64,000 bases of DNA from Neurospora crassa OR74A (lineage: Eukaryota > Ascomycota > Sordariomycetes > Sordariales > Sordariaceae), in contig NC_026505.1 in the NCBI RefSeq assembly GCF_000182925.2, positions 4,712,001 through 4,776,000 of the forward strand, written 5' to 3'. Position numbers and translations under genes: made by a program. Shown piece after piece: positions 50,496-61,200 of the stretch. The notes below the pieces were generated by a model, which saw only the letters and a program-made list of their open reading frames with translations, did no database searches and had not been told where the DNA came from. Numbering within the stretch: position 1 is the stretch's first letter; each line of letters starts with the position of its first letter.

Positions 50496-50960
50496 ATGTC
50501 AACAGAAATGGATATCGACCCTCCCACCACCAACATCACCATCACTACCAAGCCCACCAAATCATCAAAATCCCAGACCCTCACTCAAACAACCATCCGC
50601 TCCCCCGTCTTCTCCTACGCCCACCTCTCTTTGGTTTCTCCCTTCCCATCCTCTTCCTCCTCCTCCCAAAACACCCCCTCCCTCGACGACCTAACCGCCC
50701 GGCACTACCTCACCACCGCCCTCCGCCAATTCCTCGGCGACACCGGCGCCTCGCTGGCCATCGACATGTTGCTAGTCAAGGGCACCGAATGCTGGGTTCG
50801 CGTGCCTAGGGAGGATTTGGCGGCTTTTGCGGCGGCGGTCACTGCTTACCCGGGCCATAATGTGGGAGGGGAAGAACAGATGTTGATGAGGGTGGTGGGG
50901 TGTGGGGATTGGTTGGGGGCGTTGGTGGGGAGGGAGGGGGAAGCGAGAGTTTGGGGGTGA
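50496..50960 (+). CDS. POP8: RNase P/MRP subunit POP8-like
   Basis: Probable small protein subunit of RNase P and RNase MRP, which process tRNA 5' ends and pre-rRNA. The single exon gives 154 residues from the ATG at 50496. The first ~35 residues are Thr/Ser/Lys-rich and disordered. A POP8-like domain follows: FSYAHLSLVSPF, LTARHYLTTALRQFLGDTG, DMLLVKGTECWVRVPREDLAAF and a closing GCGDWLGALVG. The CWVRVPREDL segment is the best diagnostic. The frame stays open upstream to 50145 with other ATGs (for example near 50392), so a longer N terminus cannot be excluded. Similarity is recalled, not computed. Confidence 0.75.
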   Translation: MSTEMDIDPPTTNITITTKPTKSSKSQTLTQTTIRSPVFSYAHLSLVSPFPSSSSSSQNTPSLDDLTARHYLTTALRQFLGDTGASLAIDMLLVKGTECWVRVPREDLAAFAAAVTAYPGHNVGGEEQMLMRVVGCGDWLGALVGREGEARVWG

Positions 50961-51710
50961 AGCTTGAGAATGGGGCATGAGGTGTGAGACTTCGTTGGGA
51001 GGGATTATTTCAGTTGTCTTGGGAGAAGGAGGGCCGTTCTGTCCAGGAGTTGGGAAGAGAGGATTGCAGTGAATGGGAAGAGCTCCTGGGCTGGACGGCT
51101 AGGAGAGTTCTGTGGCAGGAAGAGGTCGAGGCTGAGTACTTACCAGACTGTAGCTACGGCAGCTTCAGGAAAGGGAAAATGTGAGGAAGATGGAGGGAGA
51201 TGACTGTATACTCGTCCTGTTTCAACGGCTATCTCTGTGGAGAAAGAATTGGCTTAAATCGGTACAGCCCTCGCGGCGAATGTTCTGGGTCAGCGACTGT
51301 ACACGAGGTTCCAAGAGCGTCATACGGACTACTTACTACAATTTCTGTGCGCCGTACGTAATTGTGATGGTCCCCTATGAGAAGACAGAAGACTTGGCTT
51401 TTACGCAAAGGTCGCGATTTCATGCAGACGGAGTTATGAAAGAGGCAACATCGAGATTGTCGATTGGCAGACTAGAAGATATCACCACTATGGAATCCAA
51501 ATAACACCAGAAGGAATATATATCATCAAGACAAGAAGAAGAAGAACCCTAACACCATAACCCCGATACTCCTGCGCGCGACGCCTAATCACATGCAATC
51601 GAAAGCCAAAACAGAACCATTCTCCTTGCAAAACATGCCCGATCTACACAGCATCCCGAGGTATTCACGCCGTTTTATTTTCTGTGGTGCTATACAAATA
51701 CATCCAACTT
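50961..51710. other. Convergent intergenic region, POP8/PPT1
   Basis: 750 bases between the POP8 and PPT1 stop codons. Two short plus-strand frames (50984-51184, 51181-51504) have no recognisable content. Probably overlapping 3' UTRs. Confidence 0.5.
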
Positions 51711-53567
51711 TTACATCAGCGACGACATGACGGAGCTTTGCGCATATGCCTAGGAAAAAGGATTAGTTTCGGTACGGTGGCGACAGTCATAGAGATCAAG
51801 AAGACTCACCATGGGCTTTATATTGGGATGCGGCACGGCATCGAACTGCGAGAACTTCAACTTGTAATCGGGACCAATGTTGATGTAAGCGCCCTTGTTC
51901 TCCGTCATGTCGCAGTACTTGGGCGCCGAGAAGACGGTGATGCACTTTCCGTCGTGCTCCTCCTCGTAACCGTCCATGCGAACCTCGTGACTGCGGATGA
52001 TGGCCTCCAAACCGTTCTTGTCGCAGAAACGCTTGGTAACGTCGGGACCGAACTGCATGCCAACACCGCGCTTGCTGGGGCCGCGACCAGGGAACGGCTG
52101 AGGATCTGTCCAGAGCATCTCCATCATGAGGCCAGCCTGACCGGGCTGCTTCTGCTTGTGACGGTCGAGCTTGCGGATGTCGTCGAGCGTGACGTTGTCG
52201 TCCGAGAAGAGACCGCCGTGGAGGACGAGGAACTTCTTGCCAATCAACGTGGCGAGCGGGAGGGCCGAGAAACTTTCCGAAAAGAGCTTGTAGGTTCTGG
52301 GAAGAAGGTGAGATGTGTCAGCTGGTGTGTGCTCGAAAATTCAGGATGTCGCATAATGGGCGCAAAGAGTTCGACTCGCTTACCTCTCATTGTACTTGTG
52401 CTTGCACTCGCCCTCGAAGCCATACACCCTGTTCATGTCGTCTGTCTCGTGGTTTCCGCGGTTGATGAAGAAGCCGTTTGGCCTTAACCACTTGTAGGCA
52501 TAAAGGAGGAGGGCAATTTCGGTCGACCAGGAACCTCTGTCAACGAAGTCGCCGTTAAACAAGTAGTAGTGCTTATCGCTAGGGAAACCGTTCAACCTGA
52601 AGAGCTCCATCAGATCGAAATATTGGCCTATTCACAATTTGTCAGTAACCATCAGCTCGGAGGGGGCCATGCAAGGGCAAACCAACCGTGGGTATCACCG
52701 CAAACTGTCAACTGCACATCCTCAGGGATGTCCACCTCAACCATGGTGGGCTCGTTATATACAATGTTCCTGACGGCGATAATGATTTGGTAAACGTATT
52801 TCTTGTGGATCAGTTTGCCGCGCTTGAAGCGCTCAATCATGTCGTCGATAAACTCCTGTGTCATCTCATTCCCTTCAAGGCGCACGCCGTCGTAAGAAGC
52901 ATCCACTGCCATGGACTCGACATCGAGGCCCTCAGCAGCAGACAGCTCATCCCCGACTTCGATAGCGGCAAAGAAGGCGAGCTGGCGCACAATCTTCTCG
53001 CACTCGACAAGCTTGAGCTTGGCATCCTTGTTATCGGGGGCAATCTTGACGCAAGTCTTGAAATCCTTGACGGCTTCCTTGGGGTTCAGGATGGCGGCGT
53101 AGGCGGTAGCGCGACGGTAGTAGGCCTAGACAGAAGGGAGGGGTTCGGATTAGCTACTGCTTGCATTTGCGACTTGTCTCCAGAGAGATTGATAAGACTG
53201 CGGCAATGTCAGCCAGGAAGGGCTTGGACGTACCTTGACGAAGCCCGGGTTGAGCTCAATGGCTTTTGTGGCATCGCGAATAGCATATCCGTATGCTTCT
53301 GTTTTGAGATGGGCCTATGCGACGGAGCAGAAAATCGCGGTTAGTTGTCACGCGACCACTTCAAAAAAGCGCGACTGTCGGGGAGGCGACGTAGGCGACG
53401 GGGGCAGCGGCACGAACCTGGGCTCTGTTGGACCAGAACGTAGGTTCCTTATCGTTGAGCTCGATGGCCTTGTCGTAAAACTCGATGGCCTTGGGCCAGT
53501 CGTGGGCGGCGAAGGCCTTGTTGCCCTCGTTCTTGAAGGCGATGGCCTGCTCTTGGGGTGTCGTCAT
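51711..53567 (-). CDS. PPT1: Serine/threonine protein phosphatase 5
   Basis: PP5-type phosphatase that binds Hsp90 through its TPR domain and dephosphorylates chaperone clients and co-chaperones. Six exons on the minus strand: 53418-53567, 53234-53314, 52687-53125, 52384-52627, 51810-52296 and 51711-51749, giving 479 residues. The TPR region covers about residues 1-120 (AIAFKNEGNKAFAAHDWPKA, then AIRDATKAIELNPGFVKAYYRRA). The catalytic domain has GDTHG (split by intron 3), GDFVDRG and RGNHE for the two metal ions, and SAPKYCD near the end. The last exon adds only 12 residues, AYAQSSVMSSLM, which forms the known auto-inhibitory C-terminal helix region. Length and order match the family. Confidence 0.96.
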
Positions 53568-54975
53568 TGTCTCTGGTTTATGTGGGCGATGGGTGGGTGT
53601 CCTGGGTGTGTATCCGGGTGATACTGTGGGTGCTACCTTGGACTCGGGCGCGCCAACATGCGGAAAAAGAATTTGGATTACCCAAAGAAAGAAAGAGTCC
53701 AAAGGAAACAACTGGAACCGGACAAGGATGGCCGTTCTTCGCTTTTTATAAGTCAGGCACACGGGGCCAGTGGGCGAAAACGTATGAGAGATGGGGTTAG
53801 ATAAGAAAATATGCTACAGTGTAAACAAAAGTATTCAGCAAGAAAGAAAGAGAAATATGTAGTCTGATATGCCAGAAGGGGACGGGTTAGGAAGTCGGCC
53901 GTAGAAGAAAAGATGTCAAGTTCAGGTTGACAGAAAGTATCTGATCAATCTTGCGCAAATCGGAGATCGGAGACTGTGACAAGCGGCGTTCAGTGCGGGT
54001 TGCGGGCTACAAAAATAAAATTGCCCCGCATATGCGACTAACGATGGGACGTACGTAGGGTGTCTCGGCGCGGCAATCGGCCTGTTCTTTTTTCCCATCC
54101 CGGCCATCCGTGAACAAGCTTTCGTTCTGGTGTATAAAACAATTAATGAATTTGTTTCTCAAGACGGTCGCGAAGTGCTGCCATCTCAAGATCATACAGT
54201 TCGTTATGCCGGTGGGTTCAAAGGCTCCGTCTGGCTCCAGGTCCCGGTCCACGTTGATCTTCGGCAGCCCGCAAATCTTGGGCGTTATCATGGATAACGG
54301 CAGTCGTGAACGGTTCATACCGGGCGGTAACTTTGGTACGGTGACGGGGTACATACACTTTAGTGGAGCCTCCGAGACCGTGTGGGGGAATCACTCAACC
54401 CCACGATGCCGGACCCGCTGTTCCGGGGCACCACGTGGGTCAACAAGGCGAGATCGTCATATGTACCGGAGCTGATATGGGAATTCGGAATGTGCCGTGG
54501 TGGTGGAGGGTCGGAATCTGATATAGGCCACTCGTCAGAATGGTTGAGAGAATCTCTGCGTCTTGAAGAGTCGATCACGTCCCGCTGAGCGAAGCCAGCT
54601 GCTGGTCAATCATGTATCACCAGTTTGAGAGAGTTGAAAAGAATTGAGTCAGTCAAAGGGCTACACCAAAGTATGGCAATAAAGGTTTTATGCATCGGTA
54701 GCAAATAGAAATACAACGATCACAAATTTCGAAAGTAGCGCCTCATGGTATCACTCGGTCCTGCTCAAGTCGAGGGAGTGTTCCCATGACCATGTACTCT
54801 GCCGTGCTTCCCCTACTAACATACCATGTCCAAGAAAACCCAGTCGAACCCCGTAACTTCAATGTTTTGGTTATGCCATTACTCCAATATGATCTTGCAT
54901 GTACCTTCTTTGTCGGTTGTCTTTGGACTCGAAATTGTGCTCATTGCCGTAAAGACCCTTAGCCAAGCTAACATG
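53568..54975. promoter_or_regulatory. Intergenic region upstream of PPT1
   Basis: 1.4 kb between the PPT1 start and the stop of the membrane-protein gene, both minus strand. It should hold the PPT1 promoter and the neighbour's 3' UTR. The PPT1 frame stays open upstream to about 53760 without an ATG. Nothing else is supported. Confidence 0.5.
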
Positions 54976-55572
54976 TTACCTCCCCGTGCGATCATCTATC
55001 TCCTCGTCGCTATCGTCTCGAAAGCCCTGTTCCAGACTGTACACATTTTTAGCCTCAGGAAGCTTGAAGGGGGGAAAGATACGGTTACTGACTCTCTACT
55101 TAGCCTCCTATTGCTATCGTCAATTGTAGGCTGTTCACGGCGCTCCAGAGCCCTCCTGAGAGCTTCATCCACTTCGTTCAGCTCCTCCCCGTCATCCGAA
55201 TCAAAGTCAGTACTTGGGCGGTTATCAGCCACATCGATGCGATCTTGCAGTCTGGCCCTCCACGCCGAAGTTATAAACCATGTAGTAATGCGATCGGTGA
55301 GGCGTGCACGCAGGGATGATGCTCCATCGGTTATCGTCTCGAGCGGAAGATATTGGCTGTAGCGGTTTCGGTATCGTTGCCAGATGGGAATGACGGCGAA
55401 GGTTAATACGAGGTAGAGAATCAGGGCTATGATCGCAGGGACAATTAATGTCTATAGGTGTTCGAAGAGGTTAGTGACTGGGAAACGAACAGCATAGAAT
55501 CGTGACTGATCTCCTCTTGAATGTCTGTGTCTTTGTCTTGCTCACCTTGATCGCGGAAAAGTCGGCGCCCAT
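54976..55572 (-). CDS. Unrecognised small single-pass membrane protein
   Basis: I do not recognise this gene. Three exons on the minus strand, 55546-55572, 55089-55451 and 54976-55026, give 146 residues. The start MGADFSAIK is followed by one strong hydrophobic segment (LIVPAIIALILYLVLTFAVI), then a basic stretch IWQRYRNRY, so a short N terminus outside and a long cytosolic tail is likely. The tail has amphipathic Arg-rich segments and an acidic, charged C terminus (DFDSDDGEELNEVDEALRRA). The last splice uses a 62-nt intron and yields GFRDDSDEEIDDRTGR; skipping it gives a different, less acidic ending. Splice-site quality and charge pattern argue that it is real. It diverges from the formin gene. 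Confidence 0.65.
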
Positions 55573-57222
55573 GATGACGACAACCTGGCCCGCTGCCGTG
55601 CAAGGACTTCAACGAGTCCAGTTACAGAATGTGATAGTCTCGGCTGAAGAGGCCTTGAGGTTGTGATAAAAGGCTATGAGGCTGAACAAGCCAAAAGTGG
55701 TGGCCGCGGCGTAAAGTGCCCCTGTTGCCTACGGAGGTTCCGCTTGCGACAAACCTATGTAACATATACAAATGCGGCACGTAATCGCGTGCGGAAAGGT
55801 GTACCTGCGCTAACTGCGCGCGCAGTACATACTGTAGCCACCTGGGCTTGACAGCCCAGACGTTGTGGAACAGTGCACTGTAGAGTTCCTGGACTGGGCT
55901 CACCCGGCCCTTCCATGTATCGGGTCTCTGTGGCATGGCCCGACTGAGCGAGGCCCGGGCCCAAAATAGCAACGGAACGACACCCTCAAGGTTGATGAGA
56001 TGCAGAAACCTAACAAACTGCCCTGATGATCCAGGGGTATCGACGGCCTCATGTAGGGATCTCAGAGGATGTCTTTCCAACCAACAACATCTGTTCCTAT
56101 ACAGTTTTGGACCTCCACAAGTGTGTTTCTCGCTCATACCTCTAGCTTGAGGACTTTTATTCTTTTGTCTTCAGATCATCTTGACCTCTTTTGGTTGGGA
56201 TAGTGAGACGCAGGGATGATGATACTCGGATAGAACGGTGATGATTGGGCAAGGGATCATGAGCCAATCTTAATACCAGTTCGATGTGATTCCATCATAT
56301 CAATCTGCCCCCACCAGGGGCAGTTTGGGAAGGTGGAGGATTAAGCCAAGTCATAGTTCCAGCCGCTATGCCTACTTATGCTATTGTATGGATGTACGCA
56401 GTACATAGTAATGTGGACATATATGGCGCCGCTGAATGTGCCACCAATGCATACGAAGATGACCTTTATCACCATTATGCGTATTGTTTCAGGTTGACCA
56501 GCGGCCTTTTCAGTGCTCAGTTGACAAGTTTCTATCATTGAGTTTCTTTCATCCTATTCTGTGCCGATTTGTGGTTCCATCACTTATATGAACCATCGGT
56601 TAGGTTCAGATGATGGATGTTTCGGATGGTGGATGGGAAAAAGAAAGAACGGAAGAAACCCGGACAGTCCCTGCGTCTTGACCACTAACAAATTCCCCGC
56701 CTGTGATTCAAGACATCAGGGGTGATGATGTGCCCAGCTAAGCCGCTTTCAGCGCATCGAGACCCCCTTTGCCGTGATGTTGAGGTCTCCCACCAGAAGG
56801 TGCAGCTGTTAAGAGAGTGCACGGTGCACCCTCCCGCGCCATGCTGGAGTTGCCCCTGCGATTGCCGAGCGTTGTTAGGTTCGCGTTCACACGGCAAGGA
56901 ACCCCAACCTCACTCTCTCTCAAGTGATCTCTCATTCGGCTCATTCAACCACTTCACCTCAGTCCAGTCTCGCTGCAACTTCTGAATGGTCATCTGCCTC
57001 TGCCTCTCCTTTTCCCGAGCTTGTCTCTATAGCTGATAATTCGCGGGTGAGCCAGCCACCACCGGACAACGCTCCACCCGTCGTCGTTGCCATTGCTCCT
57101 TTTCTTTCCCAATCATCGCTCATAGAAGACCACCATTCATTTGCCGCCCGATCTCAAATCAACCTTCAATTTCGTCCGAGTGGGTAACTAAGCCCGTCCA
57201 AGACAGGCCCTCCAGTGCCCCA

Positions 57223-57235
57223 CGCGCGCGCGCGC
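57223..57235. repeat. Alternating CG run in the formin promoter
   Basis: CG dinucleotide run of 13 bases about 1.06 kb before the formin ATG. Alternating CG can adopt Z-DNA and is a DNA-methylation target; it may be neutral. Confidence 0.8.
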
Positions 57236-57793
57236 TTCCACCCCAAAGTTAGGTACCGCCAACGACCTGGGCCAAATCCACCAGACCCCTCGAACGGGAG
57301 AGTCCGTCCCTGACGAGCCCTGACGGTTTGACCAACGAACGGCATTTTGTTCTTCTCCTAGTTCAGCCTCGGCGTAGCTGTCTAAGTACTCTGGCACTTT
57401 TGGTAGTGAGCGAGCTGAGCGTCGCATACCTACCTACTCATCACCCCTCCTTGCCGTCAGCCAGGTCGCCAGTATACTGCCTCTACACTACACACTAGGT
57501 AGGTAACTACAGTACTCTATCTATACTTCCAACACGAGATCCAGAAGTCGAAGTCGACGACATCCTACACTACTACCTAGGTATTTCCAGGTTTCGCCGG
57601 CTACGCTACACGGACAGACGCGGGTACGGATATTTGCGCCCGCTCGTACATTTGCGACTTGACCCCTTTGACTTTCACTTGAGTTCCATTCCCTTCGAAG
57701 ATCTGGATTGTATTGCCAACACGGTCTCGATGCAGTCTAGTTTGGGTCAGCACACATCCATACACATCTCGCCCGAGTGCGCTCATCCCACCA

Positions 57794-57815
57794 GCTAGCA
57801 GTGCTAGCAGCTAGC
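57794..57815. repeat. Three close GCTAGC palindromes
   Basis: GCTAGC occurs at 57794-57799, 57803-57808 and 57810-57815, about 480 bases upstream of the formin start codon. Each copy is a 6-bp palindrome, and the spacers are 3 and 1 bases. Confidence 0.8.
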
Positions 57816-58294
57816 CTATCTCGAGGCCCGCCTCTGCGCAAAAGCTTGCCCGGGCACGGCTACCCTCCGAACTCCTCAACTTGACCTCATGCTAAAAACA
57901 CCAATGGTTCATGCAGCAGGAAGGCCATGCTCACCAACCGTTATTGCCCGCAAAGAACATGATGCGATCCACCCAGGGCCTCAGACACCGAGTCCATTGA
58001 CGGCATTTGCTCCGTATCCATTTCAACGCACTCATTTACCAATTGACCCACCCGCGCATTGATTGCCTATACAACTACCCACTCCGCGCCTCGAGACGAG
58101 ACCCGACCCGGCCCGGCCCCTCGACACCCCTCGACGCCCCTCTACAGCGATCCAGATACCCACGATACCCGCTCGCCTATTGCTGAGGAACCACCCCCGA
58201 ACAACACGTAGGCAGCTTGCGCTGCTGGGACTGTACTCTGGTGTACTGCCCTGCCGGTAGCGAAGCGGCCGCTTCACACATCCCGTCCCGCGCC

Positions 58295-61200
58295 ATGTCC
58301 TCCCACGACAAGAATGGGAGGGCTACCTCCTCGAGCGGCAAGGCCTCCTCCTTCTTCTCGAGAGCCACTGGCAAGAACAAGGCCGACAAACGGAACGCAA
58401 GCGATGAGGGTGGCCGATACCTTGCCGCCGACAACGACGCCGCCAGCACCCATACCGCACGCAGTTCGCGCCATTACCGGGACTCGTCTGTAATATCGCT
58501 GGACCGTCCCGACACGCCCGAATCTGGCCTCAACATGACGGCAGGGGTCGTCACGACGATCCCCTATGACCCTGTTTCCCCCGACAATCGCTCCCCCGTC
58601 GCCCTCGACCACCTTCCCAGGCCCGACCAAATGCCCCTAAGGCGAGAGCTAGTACCGCACCACCTCAACAAAGGCACTGGTGACTTCCACCAGTATCCCA
58701 CCATCGACCAAAGCCCAAGCTCCCCCTATAATGGGCAGTCACCCAGCGCATCAAGTTCGCGCTCAACTCTCGCTACTGCTAACATCACCATGGCCTCCAC
58801 GGGCCGCCAGGCCCAGTTTCAGCAATGGGGACCACCGAGAGAGAGCAGTTTGCCCGGGTACAATTCCAGAGGCCACTCGTACATGACAACCCGCAGTTCG
58901 GGCGACAATGCCAGCATCTACTCAGGTAGGGACGGACACTACCAAGAAGCCCCAGGAACCAGCCATCGCTCATCCAGGATAGGACTCCCTAGTACTTCGT
59001 CTCAGTCATCCTACCTTTCTCCCCATGCCCATAAGGACAGAGATACCCAGCGGTTAACCAAGGTCGCTGCCGGCCACCAGGGCTCCGAAGGATTCAACTT
59101 TCCCAAGCCAGACGATGACAATGTGATTGAACAGATGTTCATAAACCTGATGCAAAAGCGAGGATGGCACAACCTCCCGGACCAGGCCAAGCGCCAGATG
59201 ATCGCATACCCCGCCGCGAAGAAATGGACCTTGATTTACCAGGATCGACTCACCGAGTGGCAGGGCGAACAGAAGCGCAGACAGACGGCCAAGATTGGCC
59301 AATACAGCAATGTCGATATTACCCAATCCTCCGATGACGAAGGCAGCCCCGAGTGGTATGTGCGCAAGGTCATGGAAAACGCTCTGGACAGCAAAGGGCT
59401 CGGAGGACTCGAAGTCAACCTTCGGACACAGCAGATCGGCTGGGTCAAGCGCTTCATCGACTGTCAGGGACAGATCGCCTTGACCAATGTCCTGCTAAAG
59501 ATGAACCGAAAGACTGCCTATGGACCTGCTCAGCCGGATAATGGAAGATTGGATAAGAATTTGGACCGAGAATATGACATTGTCAAATGTTTGAAGGCTC
59601 TTATGAACAACAAGTTTGGCGCAGACGATGCGCTAGCTCACCAACAGGTTATTGTGGCTCTGGCCACCTCCCTTATATCACCTCGGCTCACCACCCGGAA
59701 GCTTGTCAGCGAAGTCCTGACATTCCTCTGCCATTGGGGCGAAGGCAAGGGCCATGTCAAGGTCATCGAGGCCATGGACGTCGTTAAGGCCCAGCAAGGC
59801 GAAAACGGGCGCTTCGATGCTTGGATGCGTCTTGTTGAGGTCACCGTCGACGGCCGCGGGAAGATGGGCAGTTTGGTCGGTGCTAGTGAGGAGGTACGAA
59901 GTGGTGGCATTGGCATGGAGAATCTGCTCATGGAATACGCCGTTGCTACCCTCATCTTGGTCAACATGTTGGTCGATGCCCCTGAGAAGGACCTGCAGCT
60001 GCGCATACACATTCGGGCTCAGTTTACGGCCTGTGGCATCAGGCGTATCCTGAACAAGATGGAGGCCTTTCAGTATGAGCTGATTGACAAGCAAATCGAG
60101 CGGTTCCGCTCCAACGAAGCTATCGACTATGAGGATATGCTCGAGCGTGAGAACAGCAGCATCAAAGATAGTATCGAGGGTGAGGTTAAGGACCTCAACG
60201 ACCCGGTACAAATTGTAGATGCTATACAGCAGCGGCTTAATGGAACCAAGACACAGGACTACTTTGTATCTGCTCTCCAGCATTTGCTGTTGATCAGGGA
60301 CAATGATGGCGAGGAGAGATTACGCATGTTCCAGCTGGTGGACTCTATGCTCAGCTACGTAGCTATGGACCGCCGGTTGCCGGACATGGACCTCAAGCAG
60401 AGTCTCAACTTCACCGTTCAAAGTCTGTTAGATAAGCTCCATACCGACTCTGAAGCACGTCAAGCTCTAGATGAGGCCCTCGAAGCCCGGCAGATAGCTG
60501 ATGCCGCTATGGCGGAGAGGGATGAGATGAAGGAGAGACTGGCCTTGGGAGCTGATGGTCTGGTGGCTAAGCTACAAAAGCAGATTGATGAGCAAGCCAT
60601 GTTCATCGAGGCCCAGAAAAGGCGTGCTGAGGGTCTCAAGTCGGAGCTTGCCAGTTTGCAGACCCTGCGGGCAAAGGAGGCGCAACGCTACGAGCTAGAG
60701 ACCCGCGAACTGTACCTCATGCTTCGCGACGCTCAAGATGTAGCTGCCTCCAATGCCACCAAGGGCAACGCTAAGCTTGGTGAGGAAGACGTGGCCCGCA
60801 TGCAAGGCATCCTCGATCGCGAGAGGCTTCTGGAGCGCCTGCAAATGCAGATCGAGCGCCAAAAGACGCAGTTCAAGCTTGAAGGAAGAGTATGGGGCGA
60901 AGTGATCGGCCCTTCGGATAGGCTCCGAGCTCTTCGGGAGGAGATGGATGGCTTTGGCGACGACACACCGGAGGTTGTGCCACCCAAGGACTTCACCAAC
61001 AGCATGCTTGGTAGCGTCAAGAGGTCGACCAGAATACCCAGAAAGCCTGTTGGTTCCCGGTCAGACCATGTCGAGGACGTCCTAGAGGAGAGCGATGTCG
61101 AGATTGGGGACGACGGCGAGATCGTGTACGAGAAGCCTCGCGTGGTCAAGATCAGGAGGCCTGTCGTGGACCCCAAGCAGACCAATGGTATGTTCAACGA

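Larger units (their letters stand above)
55573..58294. promoter_or_regulatory. Divergent 2.7 kb region, membrane protein/formin
   Basis: Promoters of the small membrane-protein gene and the formin gene plus a long formin leader. It contains a CTAGAGGTAT motif (56136-56145), a CG repeat (57223-57235), three GCTAGC sites (57794-57815) and several TAGGTA/TACCTA sites around 57430-57580. A minus-strand frame of 171 codons (55622-56137) is probably chance. Confidence 0.5.

Noticed and set aside
54826-55362. Plus-strand frame of 178 codons
   Set aside because: It is antisense to the exons of the small membrane-protein gene, whose hydrophobic and acidic codons produce it.
55622-56137. Minus-strand open frame of 171 codons starting with ATG
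   Set aside because: Composition looks random, no family or domain is recognisable, and frames of this length are expected about once by chance in 64 kb.
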